A stretch of DNA of 64,000 bases from Nocardia rhizosphaerihabitans. Lineage in GTDB: Bacteria; Actinomycetota; Actinomycetes; Mycobacteriales; Mycobacteriaceae. Location of the stretch: the NCBI RefSeq assembly GCF_014646295.1, contig NZ_BMNE01000002.1, positions 188,595-252,594 on the forward strand, read 5' to 3'. Each line of letters starts with the position of its first letter. Position 1 is the stretch's first letter. This document shows, piece by piece, positions 54,482-63,586 of this stretch. The position numbers and the translations under genes are program-made. The notes beneath the pieces were generated by a model. That model was not told where the DNA came from, made no database searches, and saw nothing but the letters and a program-made list of their open reading frames with translations.

Positions 54482-54940
54482 CTAGGCGGATTCGGCGATC
54501 GTCTTGAGGCGGGCCAGGCCCTTGTCGAAGTCCTTGCCGATCAGGTTGTCGATCGGGAACACCTTGCCGAGCACGCCCATCAGGCCCGAATGCGTTCCGG
54601 TCATCTTCCAGGTCACCTCGGTGCCGCCCGTGGTGGGGGTGAGGCCGAAGGTGACGAAGTTGGTGGCCTTGAACGGCTTCTCGAAGGCCAGCTCGATGCC
54701 GATCTCGCGCTCGGCGTCGGCCTTGATCTCCATCGCGCCCGCACCGGCCTTGCGGTTGCCGCGCCAGGTGTAGCGTGCGCCGACGCCGGATTCGGGCCCG
54801 GTGTAGGTGCGTGCGAGCTGCGGATCGGCATCCTCCCACGGCGACCACAGTCGCCACTGGCGGAAGTTGTCGATGAAGCCGTGGATGCGTGCGGGTTCGG
54901 CGGCAATGGTTGTGCGCCTGGTCACCTCGAAGTCGCCCAT
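54482..54940 (-). CDS. SRPBCC family (polyketide cyclase/START-like) protein
   Basis: A 152-residue helix-grip protein: [70 protein letters not shown] and a C-terminal long helix [14 protein letters not shown]. It probably binds a lipid or other hydrophobic ligand. It sits upstream of menA on the same strand (80 nt) and divergent from the AfsR-type regulator. Confidence 0.85.
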   Translation of the reverse strand: MGDFEVTRRTTIAAEPARIHGFIDNFRQWRLWSPWEDADPQLARTYTGPESGVGARYTWRGNRKAGAGAMEIKADAEREIGIELAFEKPFKATNFVTFGLTPTTGGTEVTWKMTGTHSGLMGVLGKVFPIDNLIGKDFDKGLARLKTIAESA

Positions 54941-54947
54941 GCGCGTC

Positions 54948-54953
54948 AGCCTA
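54948..54953 (-). promoter_or_regulatory. Probable -10 box (TAGGCT) of the SRPBCC gene, leaderless
   Basis: On the minus strand TAGGCT ends 7 nt before ATG 54940. Confidence 0.45.
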
Positions 54954-55050
54954 AGCCGACGTACCGACAATTTCGCGGCGTGCGCCCGTGGTGTCGCGCC
55001 CCGCGGGAAACGGGAGCTCGTCGCCGTGCTCGCCTACGATGACTTCCGGC

Positions 55051-58000
55051 ATGTCTGCACAGCATCTCGGCCCCGACGGGCCGCCTCCCACCGTCGCGGT
55101 GGCCGCCTCCCACCTGGTCGTGGGGGTGCTCGGCGTGATCGCGATCCGGCGTGACGGCGCCCTGGTCGCGCTTCCCGGCGCACGGGCCAGACTGCTGCTC
55201 GCCGCCCTCGCCGTGCGACCGGGCCGGGCCCGCAGCGCACAGTCGCTCGTCGACGAGGTCTGGGGTGATCAACCGCCCCGCGCTCCGATGAACGCCCTGC
55301 ACACGCAGGTCTCCCGGCTGCGCGCCCTGCTGCCCGACGGTGCGCTGGAAATCGGCCCCGCCGGCTATCGGCTGACCCTGGCCGCCGGCAGTGTCGACCT
55401 GACCGCTGCCACCGCCCTGGCCCGCCGCGCCGAGGACCTCCTCACGACCGGGGAAACCACAGCGAGCCTCGCCGCAATCGCCACCGCCCGCGCGCTGTGG
55501 CGCGGCGAGTCAGGCGCCGACCTCCCCGATTCCGGCCCCGCCGAGGACCTGCGCGCCGCCGCCGACCAGCTACGCCGCGACCTGGACCGCACCGAACTCG
55601 CCGCCCACACCAGCCGAGGCGATCTGGCCGCAGCTGTTCCGCTGGCCCGTGCCGACGCAGCGGCCCATCCCCTGGACGAGCCCGCCCACACGACCCTCAT
55701 CCGGCTGCTCGCTGCCGACGGCCGCACCAGCGACGCACTCGAGACCTTCGCCACCTACCGGCTGCGCCTGATCGAAGAACTGGGCGCCGACCCGGGCCCG
55801 ACCTTGCTCGCCCTCAACACCGCCGTACTCCGGGGCGACCCGATCGAGCTCCCGGGCGCCCGGCCTTCCCCACATCGTTCGGTCGATTCGCGGTCCTCCG
55901 CAGGCCGTTCGGGCCAGGTGGGCACCTCCGCGGATCGTTCGGGCGAGTCGTGGGCGTCCGCAGATCGTTCCGTCGAGTCGAGGCCCTCCGCACACCATCC
56001 GGCCGATGGCCATCCCTCCACACCCGGCGTCGCGGATTCATCGACCGCCGATCGGGGTGTTCGCGGTGGCAACGGTCAGCAGTTGGAAGCTGCTGACGGT
56101 GTAGCTGCGCCTGAATCCACCTCGCGTCCTACCGCGGTCGGTGGCGGGATCGCGGAGCCCGCACGAGGACCACGGGCGAGTATCGCGGGCGGATCCGATA
56201 ATCCGGCGCCGGAGGGCTGGCCGGATGTCGCGTCCGACGGCTGGCATACATCACCCGACCGGCCATCCGCAGCATCGGACAGACAGCAGCGCAGCCACCC
56301 GCTCACCGCTATAGGCCTCCGCGCCGCGCCCAACGAGTTGCTCGGCCGGGCCGCCGATCTCGACGCGATCGCCGAGCTGGTGCACCGTTCGCGGGTGACC
56401 ACCGTGCTGGGCCCCGGTGGCACCGGCAAGACACGCGTCGCCAATGCGGTCGGCGCGCGGCTGGTTCGGTCGCTGCCGGTCGTCCTGGTCGAATTGGCAT
56501 CCGTGCAGCCAGAATCGGCGGGCTCGGACACCGCGACCGACATCGAGGTCGCGATCGCGCATGTGCTGGGACTGGGCGAGGTGGTGCGTGAACCGAATGG
56601 CCTCTGGCCGGGCAGGCGATTCGATGCGGGCAGGCTGTTGCGCGAGGCACTCGCGGCCCGGCCCACCCTGTTGATACTGGACAACTGCGAGCACGTGATC
56701 GATGCGGCGGCCGAGCTCGTCGCCGATCTGGTCGGCGCCTGCGCACAGCTGACGGTGCTCACCACCAGCCGGTCACCGCTGGCGATCACCGCCGAGTCGG
56801 TCTATCCGCTGGCACCGTTGGCGATCGACGCGGCGGGTTCGCCCGCGACGGAGCTGTTCTCGGCCCGCGCCCGCGCGGTGCGCCCCGATGTGCGGCTCGA
56901 CCCCGACACCGTGGCGCGGCTGTGCCGGACGCTGGACGGCCTGCCGCTGGCGATCGAGCTGGCCGCGGCACGGGTCCGCACGATGAGCGTAGCCGAGATC
57001 GAGACCAAGCTCGAGCATCGTTTCGCGTTGCTGCGCAGCGGTGATCGGGCCGCCCCGCACCGGCACCGCACGCTGCATGCGGTGATCGCGTGGAGCTGGA
57101 ATCTGCTCGATCCCGATCAACAGGTGGTCCTGCGCAGGTTGAGTCGGTTCCCTGCCGGGTTCACCCTGTCCGCGGCGGAGGTCGTCGCGGCGGGAGCAGA
57201 CGTAGTCGACGCGGCCGCGGCCGTCGACGGCCTCGTCGGACAGTCGTTGCTCACGGTGCTCGACGACCCCGACGGCGCAGGCATCCGCTATCGCATGCTC
57301 GAGACGGTCCGCGAGTTCGGCGCCGAACAGCTGGCCGCCGTCGACGCCGTAACCGACGGCGCCGAAACGGCGCTGGTCGACGACCGGATGGCCTGCTGGG
57401 CGCGGAAATTCGCGATCGGCGCCGCCCGGGACTATCGCGAGGGCGACCAGGTCGCGGTGGTGATCGCCCTGACCGCCGAGCTGGACAACCTGGTCGCCGT
57501 GCTGCGCGCGGCCACCGATCGCGCCGACGCGCCCACCGCGTATTCGGTGTTCCCGGTGGTCGCGGTGCTGTGGGTGATGCGCGGTTCGCATCTGGAATTC
57601 ACCGGGTGGGCACTGCGGCTGGTGGCCGTCCCGCCGCCTGCGCCGTCGTCGGGTGACGCCGCCGACCTACAGATGATCGCGCACCTGCTGACCTGTCTGC
57701 ACATGCTGTTCCTCAACGGCGCCGAGACCCGTCCGGTGGCTACGGTCCGGTTGCGGGCGCGGCGGCTGAGCGCGCACCCCGATCTCGATCCGGGTCTGCG
57801 TCTGCTCGGCCGGTTGATCACCGTGCGGCCCAACGGCTTCCGATTGGGCAGGCTGTTCGCCGAAGGCGCGCGCTCACCCGATCCGCATGTGCGGATCGCG
57901 GCCTGGTCGGCGCGCGCCAGCTTCTGGGAGAATGCGGGCAATGTGGCGGGCTCGGCAAGCGACGCGCTGCACGCACTGGCAGATCTGAAATCGGCGGATG

Positions 58001-58848
58001 TGTGGGGCACGGCCATGGTGTGCCAGCATCTCGCCCAGCTGCGCGGTCAGTCCGCCCGCTACGGCGAGGCGGTGGGTTACTACCAGCGGGCGCTGGAGCT
58101 GATGGGCCGCTTGAGGGTCCACGAAGAGATCATAGAGAGCCGCTGCTTCCTGGCTTCGGCGCTGATCGGCAGCGGCAGGCGGGAGCAGGCTCGCGCGGAA
58201 CTCGACTTCGCACTGCGCCAAGATGATTCCGGGGTCAAGCTGGTCGACGACCCCGCGATCCGCCGCAACCACCGGCTCTCGGCCGCCGCCATGGCGGTCG
58301 CCGAACTCGAACTCGCCGACGGCGACATCGACGCAGGCTTACAGCACTACCGCCGGGCCCTGGCCCTGCTCGGCTGGCCGGCATTCGAGCTCACTCCCGG
58401 TCCAGGCGCGCTGATGACCTCGGCGGCCACGGTCAGCGCGCACGTGCTGCACGGCCGAGCCGACGCGGTCACCGATCTGGTGACCCAGATCATCGTGACC
58501 ACCGAGGAGCGGCTGTCGCTGTACTTCGACCTGCCGCAGATCGGTGCGGTGGCGTGCGCGCTCGGGTCCTATCTGCTGGCCACCGGAACCGCCAGGAACG
58601 AGGGCCTCGAACTGCTCACCCTGGCACGGGCTTCGGTGGCCAGGCAGGACGGACCATCGATGGAACTGGCCCGTCATCTCGCGCTGCACCGGGGAACGGT
58701 GGGCGATGAGGTGATGGACCTGGCTGTGCGGCGGGCGGCGGGCGTGCGCCGGATGGCCGCGGCCACCCGGATCATCGAGCTGATCTCCGGCCTGCGCCGC
58801 GACGACAACGGCACCCGACCCCTGACGGATCGGATGCCGTTGCGGTAG
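55051..58848 (+). CDS. AfsR/SARP-type BTAD regulator with NTPase and TPR-like domains
   Basis: A 1265-residue regulator. An OmpR-like winged helix (about 18-100, VGVLGVIAIRRDGALVALPG, SAQSLVDEVWG) is followed by a BTAD domain (about 105-265). A disordered linker of about 150 residues includes a 10-residue tandem repeat. Then comes a STAND/AAA NTPase (Walker A GPGGTGKT near 452, Walker B LLILDNCEHV near 545, GLPLAIELAAARVRTMS), and helical TPR-like repeats to the end. Such proteins sense a signal and activate metabolite genes. ATG 55051 is one possible start. It faces a DrrAB exporter, but no biosynthetic cluster is in view. Confidence 0.85.
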   Translation: MSAQHLGPDGPPPTVAVAASHLVVGVLGVIAIRRDGALVALPGARARLLLAALAVRPGRARSAQSLVDEVWGDQPPRAPMNALHTQVSRLRALLPDGALEIGPAGYRLTLAAGSVDLTAATALARRAEDLLTTGETTASLAAIATARALWRGESGADLPDSGPAEDLRAAADQLRRDLDRTELAAHTSRGDLAAAVPLARADAAAHPLDEPAHTTLIRLLAADGRTSDALETFATYRLRLIEELGADPGPTLLALNTAVLRGDPIELPGARPSPHRSVDSRSSAGRSGQVGTSADRSGESWASADRSVESRPSAHHPADGHPSTPGVADSSTADRGVRGGNGQQLEAADGVAAPESTSRPTAVGGGIAEPARGPRASIAGGSDNPAPEGWPDVASDGWHTSPDRPSAASDRQQRSHPLTAIGLRAAPNELLGRAADLDAIAELVHRSRVTTVLGPGGTGKTRVANAVGARLVRSLPVVLVELASVQPESAGSDTATDIEVAIAHVLGLGEVVREPNGLWPGRRFDAGRLLREALAARPTLLILDNCEHVIDAAAELVADLVGACAQLTVLTTSRSPLAITAESVYPLAPLAIDAAGSPATELFSARARAVRPDVRLDPDTVARLCRTLDGLPLAIELAAARVRTMSVAEIETKLEHRFALLRSGDRAAPHRHRTLHAVIAWSWNLLDPDQQVVLRRLSRFPAGFTLSAAEVVAAGADVVDAAAAVDGLVGQSLLTVLDDPDGAGIRYRMLETVREFGAEQLAAVDAVTDGAETALVDDRMACWARKFAIGAARDYREGDQVAVVIALTAELDNLVAVLRAATDRADAPTAYSVFPVVAVLWVMRGSHLEFTGWALRLVAVPPPAPSSGDAADLQMIAHLLTCLHMLFLNGAETRPVATVRLRARRLSAHPDLDPGLRLLGRLITVRPNGFRLGRLFAEGARSPDPHVRIAAWSARASFWENAGNVAGSASDALHALADLKSADVWGTAMVCQHLAQLRGQSARYGEAVGYYQRALELMGRLRVHEEIIESRCFLASALIGSGRREQARAELDFALRQDDSGVKLVDDPAIRRNHRLSAAAMAVAELELADGDIDAGLQHYRRALALLGWPAFELTPGPGALMTSAATVSAHVLHGRADAVTDLVTQIIVTTEERLSLYFDLPQIGAVACALGSYLLATGTARNEGLELLTLARASVARQDGPSMELARHLALHRGTVGDEVMDLAVRRAAGVRRMAAATRIIELISGLRRDDNGTRPLTDRMPLR
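55873..56022 (+). repeat. Five-copy 30-bp in-frame tandem repeat in the AfsR-type linker
   Basis: Units start at 55873, 55903, 55933, 55963 and 55993. Each encodes about ten residues with the pattern xRSxxSxxSA (for example DRSGESWASA and DRSVESRPSA); the last unit is diverged. The repeat lies wholly in the Ser/Arg/Ala linker between BTAD and NTPase, so copy number may vary without breaking the frame. Confidence 0.8.
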
Positions 58849-58855
58849 CACGGGT

Positions 58856-59680
58856 TCAGGCCCGGCGCATATAGGCCCGCACGGTGAGCGGTGCGAAGAC
58901 CGCGATCACCATGAGCGAGCCGACCAGCGACCACACGAGGTCACTGCTGTAGACGTTGGCGTTCATCAGGTCTCGGCAGGTGTTGACCATGTAGTACACC
59001 GGATTGGCGTGGTTGATCGCCTGCATCCAGCCCGGCATGGTGCTCACCGGGGCGAACGCGCCGGACATGAACGTCAGCGGGAACATCACCATCATCGAGA
59101 TGCCCTGCACCGACGCGGCGCTCTTACCGGTGACACCGACCAAGGCCCACACCCAGCTGATGGCGAACGAGCAGACCACGACCACCAGGCAGGCTACGGC
59201 CACACCGGCGAAGCCGCCGCCGGGCCGGTAGCCCAGGCACAAGCCGACGATGATCGTCAGCGTGGAGGCGATGCCGTAGCGGACCATGTCGGCCAGCAGC
59301 GCACCGGCCAGGGCCGAAACCCGGGCGATGGGCAGGGATTTGAAGCGGTCGAACACGCCCTTGTCCATGTCCTCGCGCAGCTGGGTGCCGGTGACCACCG
59401 AGGTGAGCACGACGGTCTGCACGAGGATGCCGGGGATGAGCACGGGCAGGTAGCTGTCGACGCTGCCCGAGATCGCGCCGCCGAAGATGTAGGTGAACAG
59501 CGCGGTGAACAGGATCGGCTGCACCGTCACGTCGAAGAGCTGCTCGGGATTGTGCTTGATCTTGAGCAGGCCGCGGTAGGCCATGGTGAACGAGGTGGAG
59601 ATCGTCTCGCGCAGCCCCACCCGATCGCTGACCTGGGCGATATCGGCGATGGGCGCGGGAGCGGTGAGGACAGCGGTCAT
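58856..59680 (-). CDS. ABC-2 type transporter permease (DrrB-like)
   Basis: A 274-residue permease with six helices, following a cytosolic N-terminus with TISTSFTMAYRGLLKIKHNP. PILFTALFTYIFGGAISG, LPVLIPGILVQTVVLTS and the late PLTFMSGAFAPVSTMPGWMQ with NPVYYMV are DrrB-like. It overlaps the ATPase gene by 4 nt (ATGA). It probably exports an amphipathic drug or lipid. Confidence 0.9.
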   Translation of the reverse strand: MTAVLTAPAPIADIAQVSDRVGLRETISTSFTMAYRGLLKIKHNPEQLFDVTVQPILFTALFTYIFGGAISGSVDSYLPVLIPGILVQTVVLTSVVTGTQLREDMDKGVFDRFKSLPIARVSALAGALLADMVRYGIASTLTIIVGLCLGYRPGGGFAGVAVACLVVVVCSFAISWVWALVGVTGKSAASVQGISMMVMFPLTFMSGAFAPVSTMPGWMQAINHANPVYYMVNTCRDLMNANVYSSDLVWSLVGSLMVIAVFAPLTVRAYMRRA

Positions 59681-60663
59681 GCCGCGCTCCGTTCGGTGTC
59701 GTCGGATTCGTCGGCCGGATGGCCGGTGATGGTGAGGAAGACCTCGTCGAGGGTCGGCTTGGAGACGGTGATCTCCTCGACGCCGATCTCCCAGTCGCGC
59801 AGGCGGATCAGCAGGTCGGCGGTGAGGTTCGGCTCGGGCAGCGGCGCGGTGAGCCTGCCCGCCTCCGGGCTGATCTGGGCGGCGACGCCGAGGAAGTCGC
59901 CGACGATGCGGCGGGCCTCGTCGAGCTGCTCGCGGTCGAGCAGCGTCAGGTGCACCGAGGAGCCGCCGATGGAGGCCTTGAGCTCGTCGGCGGTGCCGTC
60001 GGCGATCACCCGGCCGTGGTCGATCACGGCGATCCGGTCGGCCAGCTGATCGGCCTCGTCGAGGTACTGGGTGGTGAGCAGCACGGTCGCGCCCTCGGTG
60101 ACCAGCCTGCGGATGGTGTCCCACATCTGGGCGCGGGTGCGCGGATCGAGGCCGGTGGTCGGTTCGTCGAGGAATAGCAGCGGCGGGGTGGAGATGAGGC
60201 TGGCCGCGAGGTCGAGGCGCCTGCGCATGCCGCCGGAGAAGTTCTCGAGCGGCTTGTTCGCCGCCTCGGTCAGGTCGAACTCGTCGAGCAGCTCGACGGC
60301 GCGACGACGGGCGTCGGGCCTGCTCAGGCCGAGCAGACGGGCGAAGATGATCAGGTTCTCGGTGGCGGAGAGCTCCTCGTCGACCGAGGCGTACTGGCCG
60401 GTGACGCCGATCAACGAGCGCACCGCAGTGGGCCGCTCGACGACGTCGTGGTCGAAGATCCGCGCACTACCGCCGTCGGGACGCAGCAGGGTCGCCAGCA
60501 TCTTGATGGTCGTCGTCTTGCCGGCGCCGTTCGGTCCGAGCACCCCGTAGACCGAGCCGCGCGGCACCGCCAGGCTCACCCCGTCCACGGCGCGCTGCTT
60601 GCCGAACACCTTGACCAGACCGTCCGCCTCGACGGCGAGCGCTGAAGTGGGTGTGTAAGTCAT
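59677..60663 (-). CDS. ABC transporter ATP-binding protein (DrrA-like)
   Basis: A 328-residue ATPase. Walker A is GPNGAGKTTT, signature NFSGGMRRRLDLAA, Walker B LLFLDEPTTGLD and the switch His position is occupied by Gln in LLTTQYLDEADQL, as in DrrA. The DrrA C-terminal domain ends VSKPTLDEVFLTITGH. ATG 60663 fits the family start. It pairs with the permease gene; both point toward the AfsR-type regulator. Confidence 0.93.
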   Translation of the reverse strand: MTYTPTSALAVEADGLVKVFGKQRAVDGVSLAVPRGSVYGVLGPNGAGKTTTIKMLATLLRPDGGSARIFDHDVVERPTAVRSLIGVTGQYASVDEELSATENLIIFARLLGLSRPDARRRAVELLDEFDLTEAANKPLENFSGGMRRRLDLAASLISTPPLLFLDEPTTGLDPRTRAQMWDTIRRLVTEGATVLLTTQYLDEADQLADRIAVIDHGRVIADGTADELKASIGGSSVHLTLLDREQLDEARRIVGDFLGVAAQISPEAGRLTAPLPEPNLTADLLIRLRDWEIGVEEITVSKPTLDEVFLTITGHPADESDDTERSAA

Positions 60664-60729
60664 GGGACCTACGGTGCCCGGCCCGCCTTGCACGGCCCTT
60701 GCGTCGCGATGGCGTGAGCCACGCAAGCG

Positions 60730-61890
60730 TCAGTGGGTGGTGTTGGCCAGCAGGTGTTCGCGCAGGGCGGCGCGGTCGGGCTTGCCCGGTCCACGCAGCG
60801 GGATCTCGGTCAGCACGGCCAGCTCACGCGGGGCCGCGATCGAATCGAGCTCGGCGACGACGTGGGCGCGGATCTCGTCCAGCGTCGGCGCGGCACCGGG
60901 CGCGGGCACGATCGCGACCGCGACCCGCTGACCCAGCCGCTCGTCGGGCAGGCCGAGCACGATGCACTCCCTGATCCCGGGGTGATTGGCCAGCACGGCC
61001 TCCACCACCTGCGGAATCACCAGCAGCCCGCCGGTCATGATCGCCTCGTCGAGGCGGCCGGTGATCGAGAGCACGCCGTCCTCGTAGGTGCCCGCGTCCT
61101 CGGTGCGGAACCAGCCGGGTTCGGCGAAGGCCGGGTGGTCGGGCAGGTTGCGGTAGCCGCGGGCGATCATCGCGCCGCCGAGCAGCACGCGTCCGTCCTC
61201 GATGCGCACCTCGGTGCCGTCGAGCGGCACGCCCTCGTAGACGCACCCGCCGCAGGTCTCGCTCATCCCGTAGGTCCGGACGACGGTGATGCCCGCGTCG
61301 AGCGCACGTTCGTAGACGGGCAACGGCGTCGCCGCCCCGCCGACCAGCACGCCGTCCAGCTCGGCCAGCGCCTTGGCCGCCACCGGCGAATCCAGCGACT
61401 TGATCAGCTGCGTCGGCACCAGCGCGGTGTAGCGGCGCGGCCCGCGCATCGCGGCGACGGCACCGGCCAGCGCCTCGGGCAGGAACCCGCCCGACACGTC
61501 GAGCACGGTCGGCTCGGTGCCGGCCAGGATGCTGCGCAGCAGTACCTGGATGCCCGCGATGTGGTGGGTCGGCAGCGCCAGCAGCCAGCTGCCGGGCCCG
61601 CCGAGCCGGTCGTGGGTGGCATTGCCGCTCGCCCGCAGGGCCTCTGCGCCCAGCAGCGCGCCCTTGGGGATGCCGGTGGTGCCGGAGGTGGTCACCACCA
61701 GGGCGACATCGTCGTCGATCGGATCGCCCGGCTTCAGCGCGTCGGAGAGCCTGCGCGCCTCGCGGCGATCGGTGGTCGGAATCGGCAGCCAGGCCGGGCC
61801 GTTGCCGTCGAGCGCCTGACGCAGATGGGGAAGCACTTCGCCGACACCGGAACCGGTCGGCATCTGCAGCGTCCGCAGGGTTCTGCTCAC
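60730..61890 (-). CDS. menE: o-Succinylbenzoate-CoA ligase
   Basis: A 386-residue ANL-family enzyme activating o-succinylbenzoate in menaquinone synthesis. The P-loop is VVTTSGTTGIPKGALLGA, followed by LALPTHHIAGIQVLLRSI, TYGMSETCGGCVYEG, the hinge ITGRLDEAIMTGG and C-terminal LRGPGKPDRAALREHL with catalytic Lys. The short length is normal for actinobacterial MenE. GGGAGG precedes GTG 61890. menA and menB are also in this region. Confidence 0.92.
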   Translation of the reverse strand: MSRTLRTLQMPTGSGVGEVLPHLRQALDGNGPAWLPIPTTDRREARRLSDALKPGDPIDDDVALVVTTSGTTGIPKGALLGAEALRASGNATHDRLGGPGSWLLALPTHHIAGIQVLLRSILAGTEPTVLDVSGGFLPEALAGAVAAMRGPRRYTALVPTQLIKSLDSPVAAKALAELDGVLVGGAATPLPVYERALDAGITVVRTYGMSETCGGCVYEGVPLDGTEVRIEDGRVLLGGAMIARGYRNLPDHPAFAEPGWFRTEDAGTYEDGVLSITGRLDEAIMTGGLLVIPQVVEAVLANHPGIRECIVLGLPDERLGQRVAVAIVPAPGAAPTLDEIRAHVVAELDSIAAPRELAVLTEIPLRGPGKPDRAALREHLLANTTH

Positions 61891-62142
61891 GCCACCACCT
61901 CCCGAAACAGCTTGTTGCGCTCCCTCACGGCTTCGATCGTGTCATGCGACCGACAAGACCCGGCCAACGGGTCGGTTTGCCGGAAAACGGTTCGCCAAAA
62001 GGCAGGCATAGCGACTGCGATTCAGTAGATGGACGACAACTCGCACTGCGGTCCGGACGGCGGCGGTCGGGCGCTTGCTCGCAGCTATCGTGCGCGGCCG
62101 GACCCGGATCGGCAACTCGGGTCCGCCGCGACAACAACTCGT

Positions 62143-62535
62143 TCATTCCGCCGACCAGCGCGGATCCCGCCGGATCGGATGTTCGGCAGGAACCTGTACC
62201 AGGACGATCGCCACACCGTCCGGGTCGCGCACCCACATCTCCCACAGGCCCCATGATTCGAGCACCGGCGCGCGCTCGATCGCAATTCCCTTCAGCGCCA
62301 ACTCCGCCGCCGCGTCGGCCACATCGCGGACCTGCAGCCAGATCGCGCCGTCGAAGCGGCCCGGCTCCCCGCTGCCGCCGTGCCCGGCGACCTCGAGCAG
62401 CCCCTGCCCGGCGTAGAACACCGTGCCGCCCGGATACTCCCGCGCGATAGCCAGCCCGAGGCCGTCCCGGTAGAACGCCAGCGTGGTGGCATAGTCGCTG
62501 GGCCGCACGATGATCCGGCTGTTGAGAATTTCCAT
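62143..62535 (-). CDS. VOC family (glyoxalase/bleomycin-resistance-like) protein
   Basis: A 130-residue protein with two beta-alpha-beta-beta-beta repeats: IIVRPSDYATTLAFYRDGLG and AIWLQVRDVADAAAELALKG, ending WVRDPDGVAIVLVQ. Metal ligand positions are only partly evident. It follows menB by 16 nt on the same strand and is probably cotranscribed with it. Substrate unknown. Confidence 0.83.
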   Translation of the reverse strand: MEILNSRIIVRPSDYATTLAFYRDGLGLAIAREYPGGTVFYAGQGLLEVAGHGGSGEPGRFDGAIWLQVRDVADAAAELALKGIAIERAPVLESWGLWEMWVRDPDGVAIVLVQVPAEHPIRRDPRWSAE

Positions 62536-62551
62536 GGACCTGCCCGTCTAC

Positions 62552-63445
62552 TCAGAAGTACCAGGGGTAGGGCGCCCAGTCGGGCTTGCGCTTCTCCAGG
62601 AACGCGTCGCGGCCCTCGACCGCTTCGTCGGTCATGTACGCCATCCTGGTCGCCTCGCCCGCGAAGAGCTGCTGGCCGACCAGGCCGTCGTCGAGCAGGT
62701 TGAACGCATACTTCAGCATCCGTTGGGCCTGCGGCGATTTGCCGTTGATGTCGGCGGTCCACTCCAGCGCGACGTTCTCCAGCTCGTCGTGGTCGACGAC
62801 CTTGTTCACCGCGCCCATCTGGTGCATCTCCTCGGCCGTGTACGGCCTGCCCAGGAAGAAGATCTCGCGGGCGAACTTCTGCCCGACCATCTTCGCCAGA
62901 TACGCGCTGCCGTAACCACCGTCGAACGAGCCGACATCGGCGTCGGTCTGCTTGAACCGCGCGTGCTCGCGCGAGGCCAGCGTCAGATCGCACACGACGT
63001 GCAGGCTGTGCCCGCCGCCCGCGGCCCAGCCGTTGACCAGCGCGATGACGACCTTGGGCATGAAGCGGATCAGCCGCTGTACTTCGAGGATGTGCAGCCT
63101 GCCCGCGCGCGCGGTGTCGACGGTGTCGGCGGTCTCGCCGTCGGCGTACTGGTAGCCGTTGCGGCCGCGAATGCGCTGGTCACCGCCGGAGCAGAACGCC
63201 CAGCCGCCGTCCTTCGGACTCGGCCCGTTGCCGGTGAGCAGCACCGCGCCGACATCCGATGACATCCGCGCGTGATCGAGCGCGCGGTAGAGCTCGTCGA
63301 CGGTGTGCGGGCGGAACGCGTTGCGGACCTCGGGCCGGTCGAACGCCACCCGCACCGTGCCCTGCTCGATATGTCGGTGGTAGGTGATGTCGGTCAGGTC
63401 CTCGAACCCGGGGACGGGCCGCCACAGCTTCGGATCGAAAGTCAC
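62552..63445 (-). CDS. menB: 1,4-dihydroxy-2-naphthoyl-CoA synthase
   Basis: A 297-residue crotonase-fold enzyme closing the naphthoquinone ring. It has RVAFDRPEVRNAFRPHTVDE, AFCSGGDQRIRG, the oxyanion helix VNGWAAGGGHSLHVVCDLTL, TDADVGSFDGGYGSAYLAKM with the catalytic Asp, and ends DWAPYPWYF. The GTG at 63445 fits the family start VTFDPKLWRPV; the frame continues upstream only as a shadow. Confidence 0.95.
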   Translation of the reverse strand: MTFDPKLWRPVPGFEDLTDITYHRHIEQGTVRVAFDRPEVRNAFRPHTVDELYRALDHARMSSDVGAVLLTGNGPSPKDGGWAFCSGGDQRIRGRNGYQYADGETADTVDTARAGRLHILEVQRLIRFMPKVVIALVNGWAAGGGHSLHVVCDLTLASREHARFKQTDADVGSFDGGYGSAYLAKMVGQKFAREIFFLGRPYTAEEMHQMGAVNKVVDHDELENVALEWTADINGKSPQAQRMLKYAFNLLDDGLVGQQLFAGEATRMAYMTDEAVEGRDAFLEKRKPDWAPYPWYF

Positions 63446-63452
63446 GACCCTG

Positions 63453-63458
63453 ATTATT
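63453..63458 (-). promoter_or_regulatory. Possible -10 box (AATAAT) of menB, leaderless
   Basis: On the minus strand AATAAT ends 7 nt before GTG 63445, in an otherwise GC-rich stretch. Confidence 0.4.
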
Positions 63459-63586
63459 GCCCTACCGTCCGGCGGGCCGGTACGAGGTCGTAACACCGCA
63501 GCTCGAGCGGTCGCCGCGTGTTTCGCCGACCCGATGCGTATAGTTGCGGCTGCTCGTTCAACGAACCGATCCGGAGGAACCTGAAA

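Noticed and set aside
55873..56022. Regular 30-bp repeats considered as a CRISPR array
   Set aside because: Units are contiguous with no spacers, are diverged from each other, and lie in frame within a coding region; no cas gene is near.
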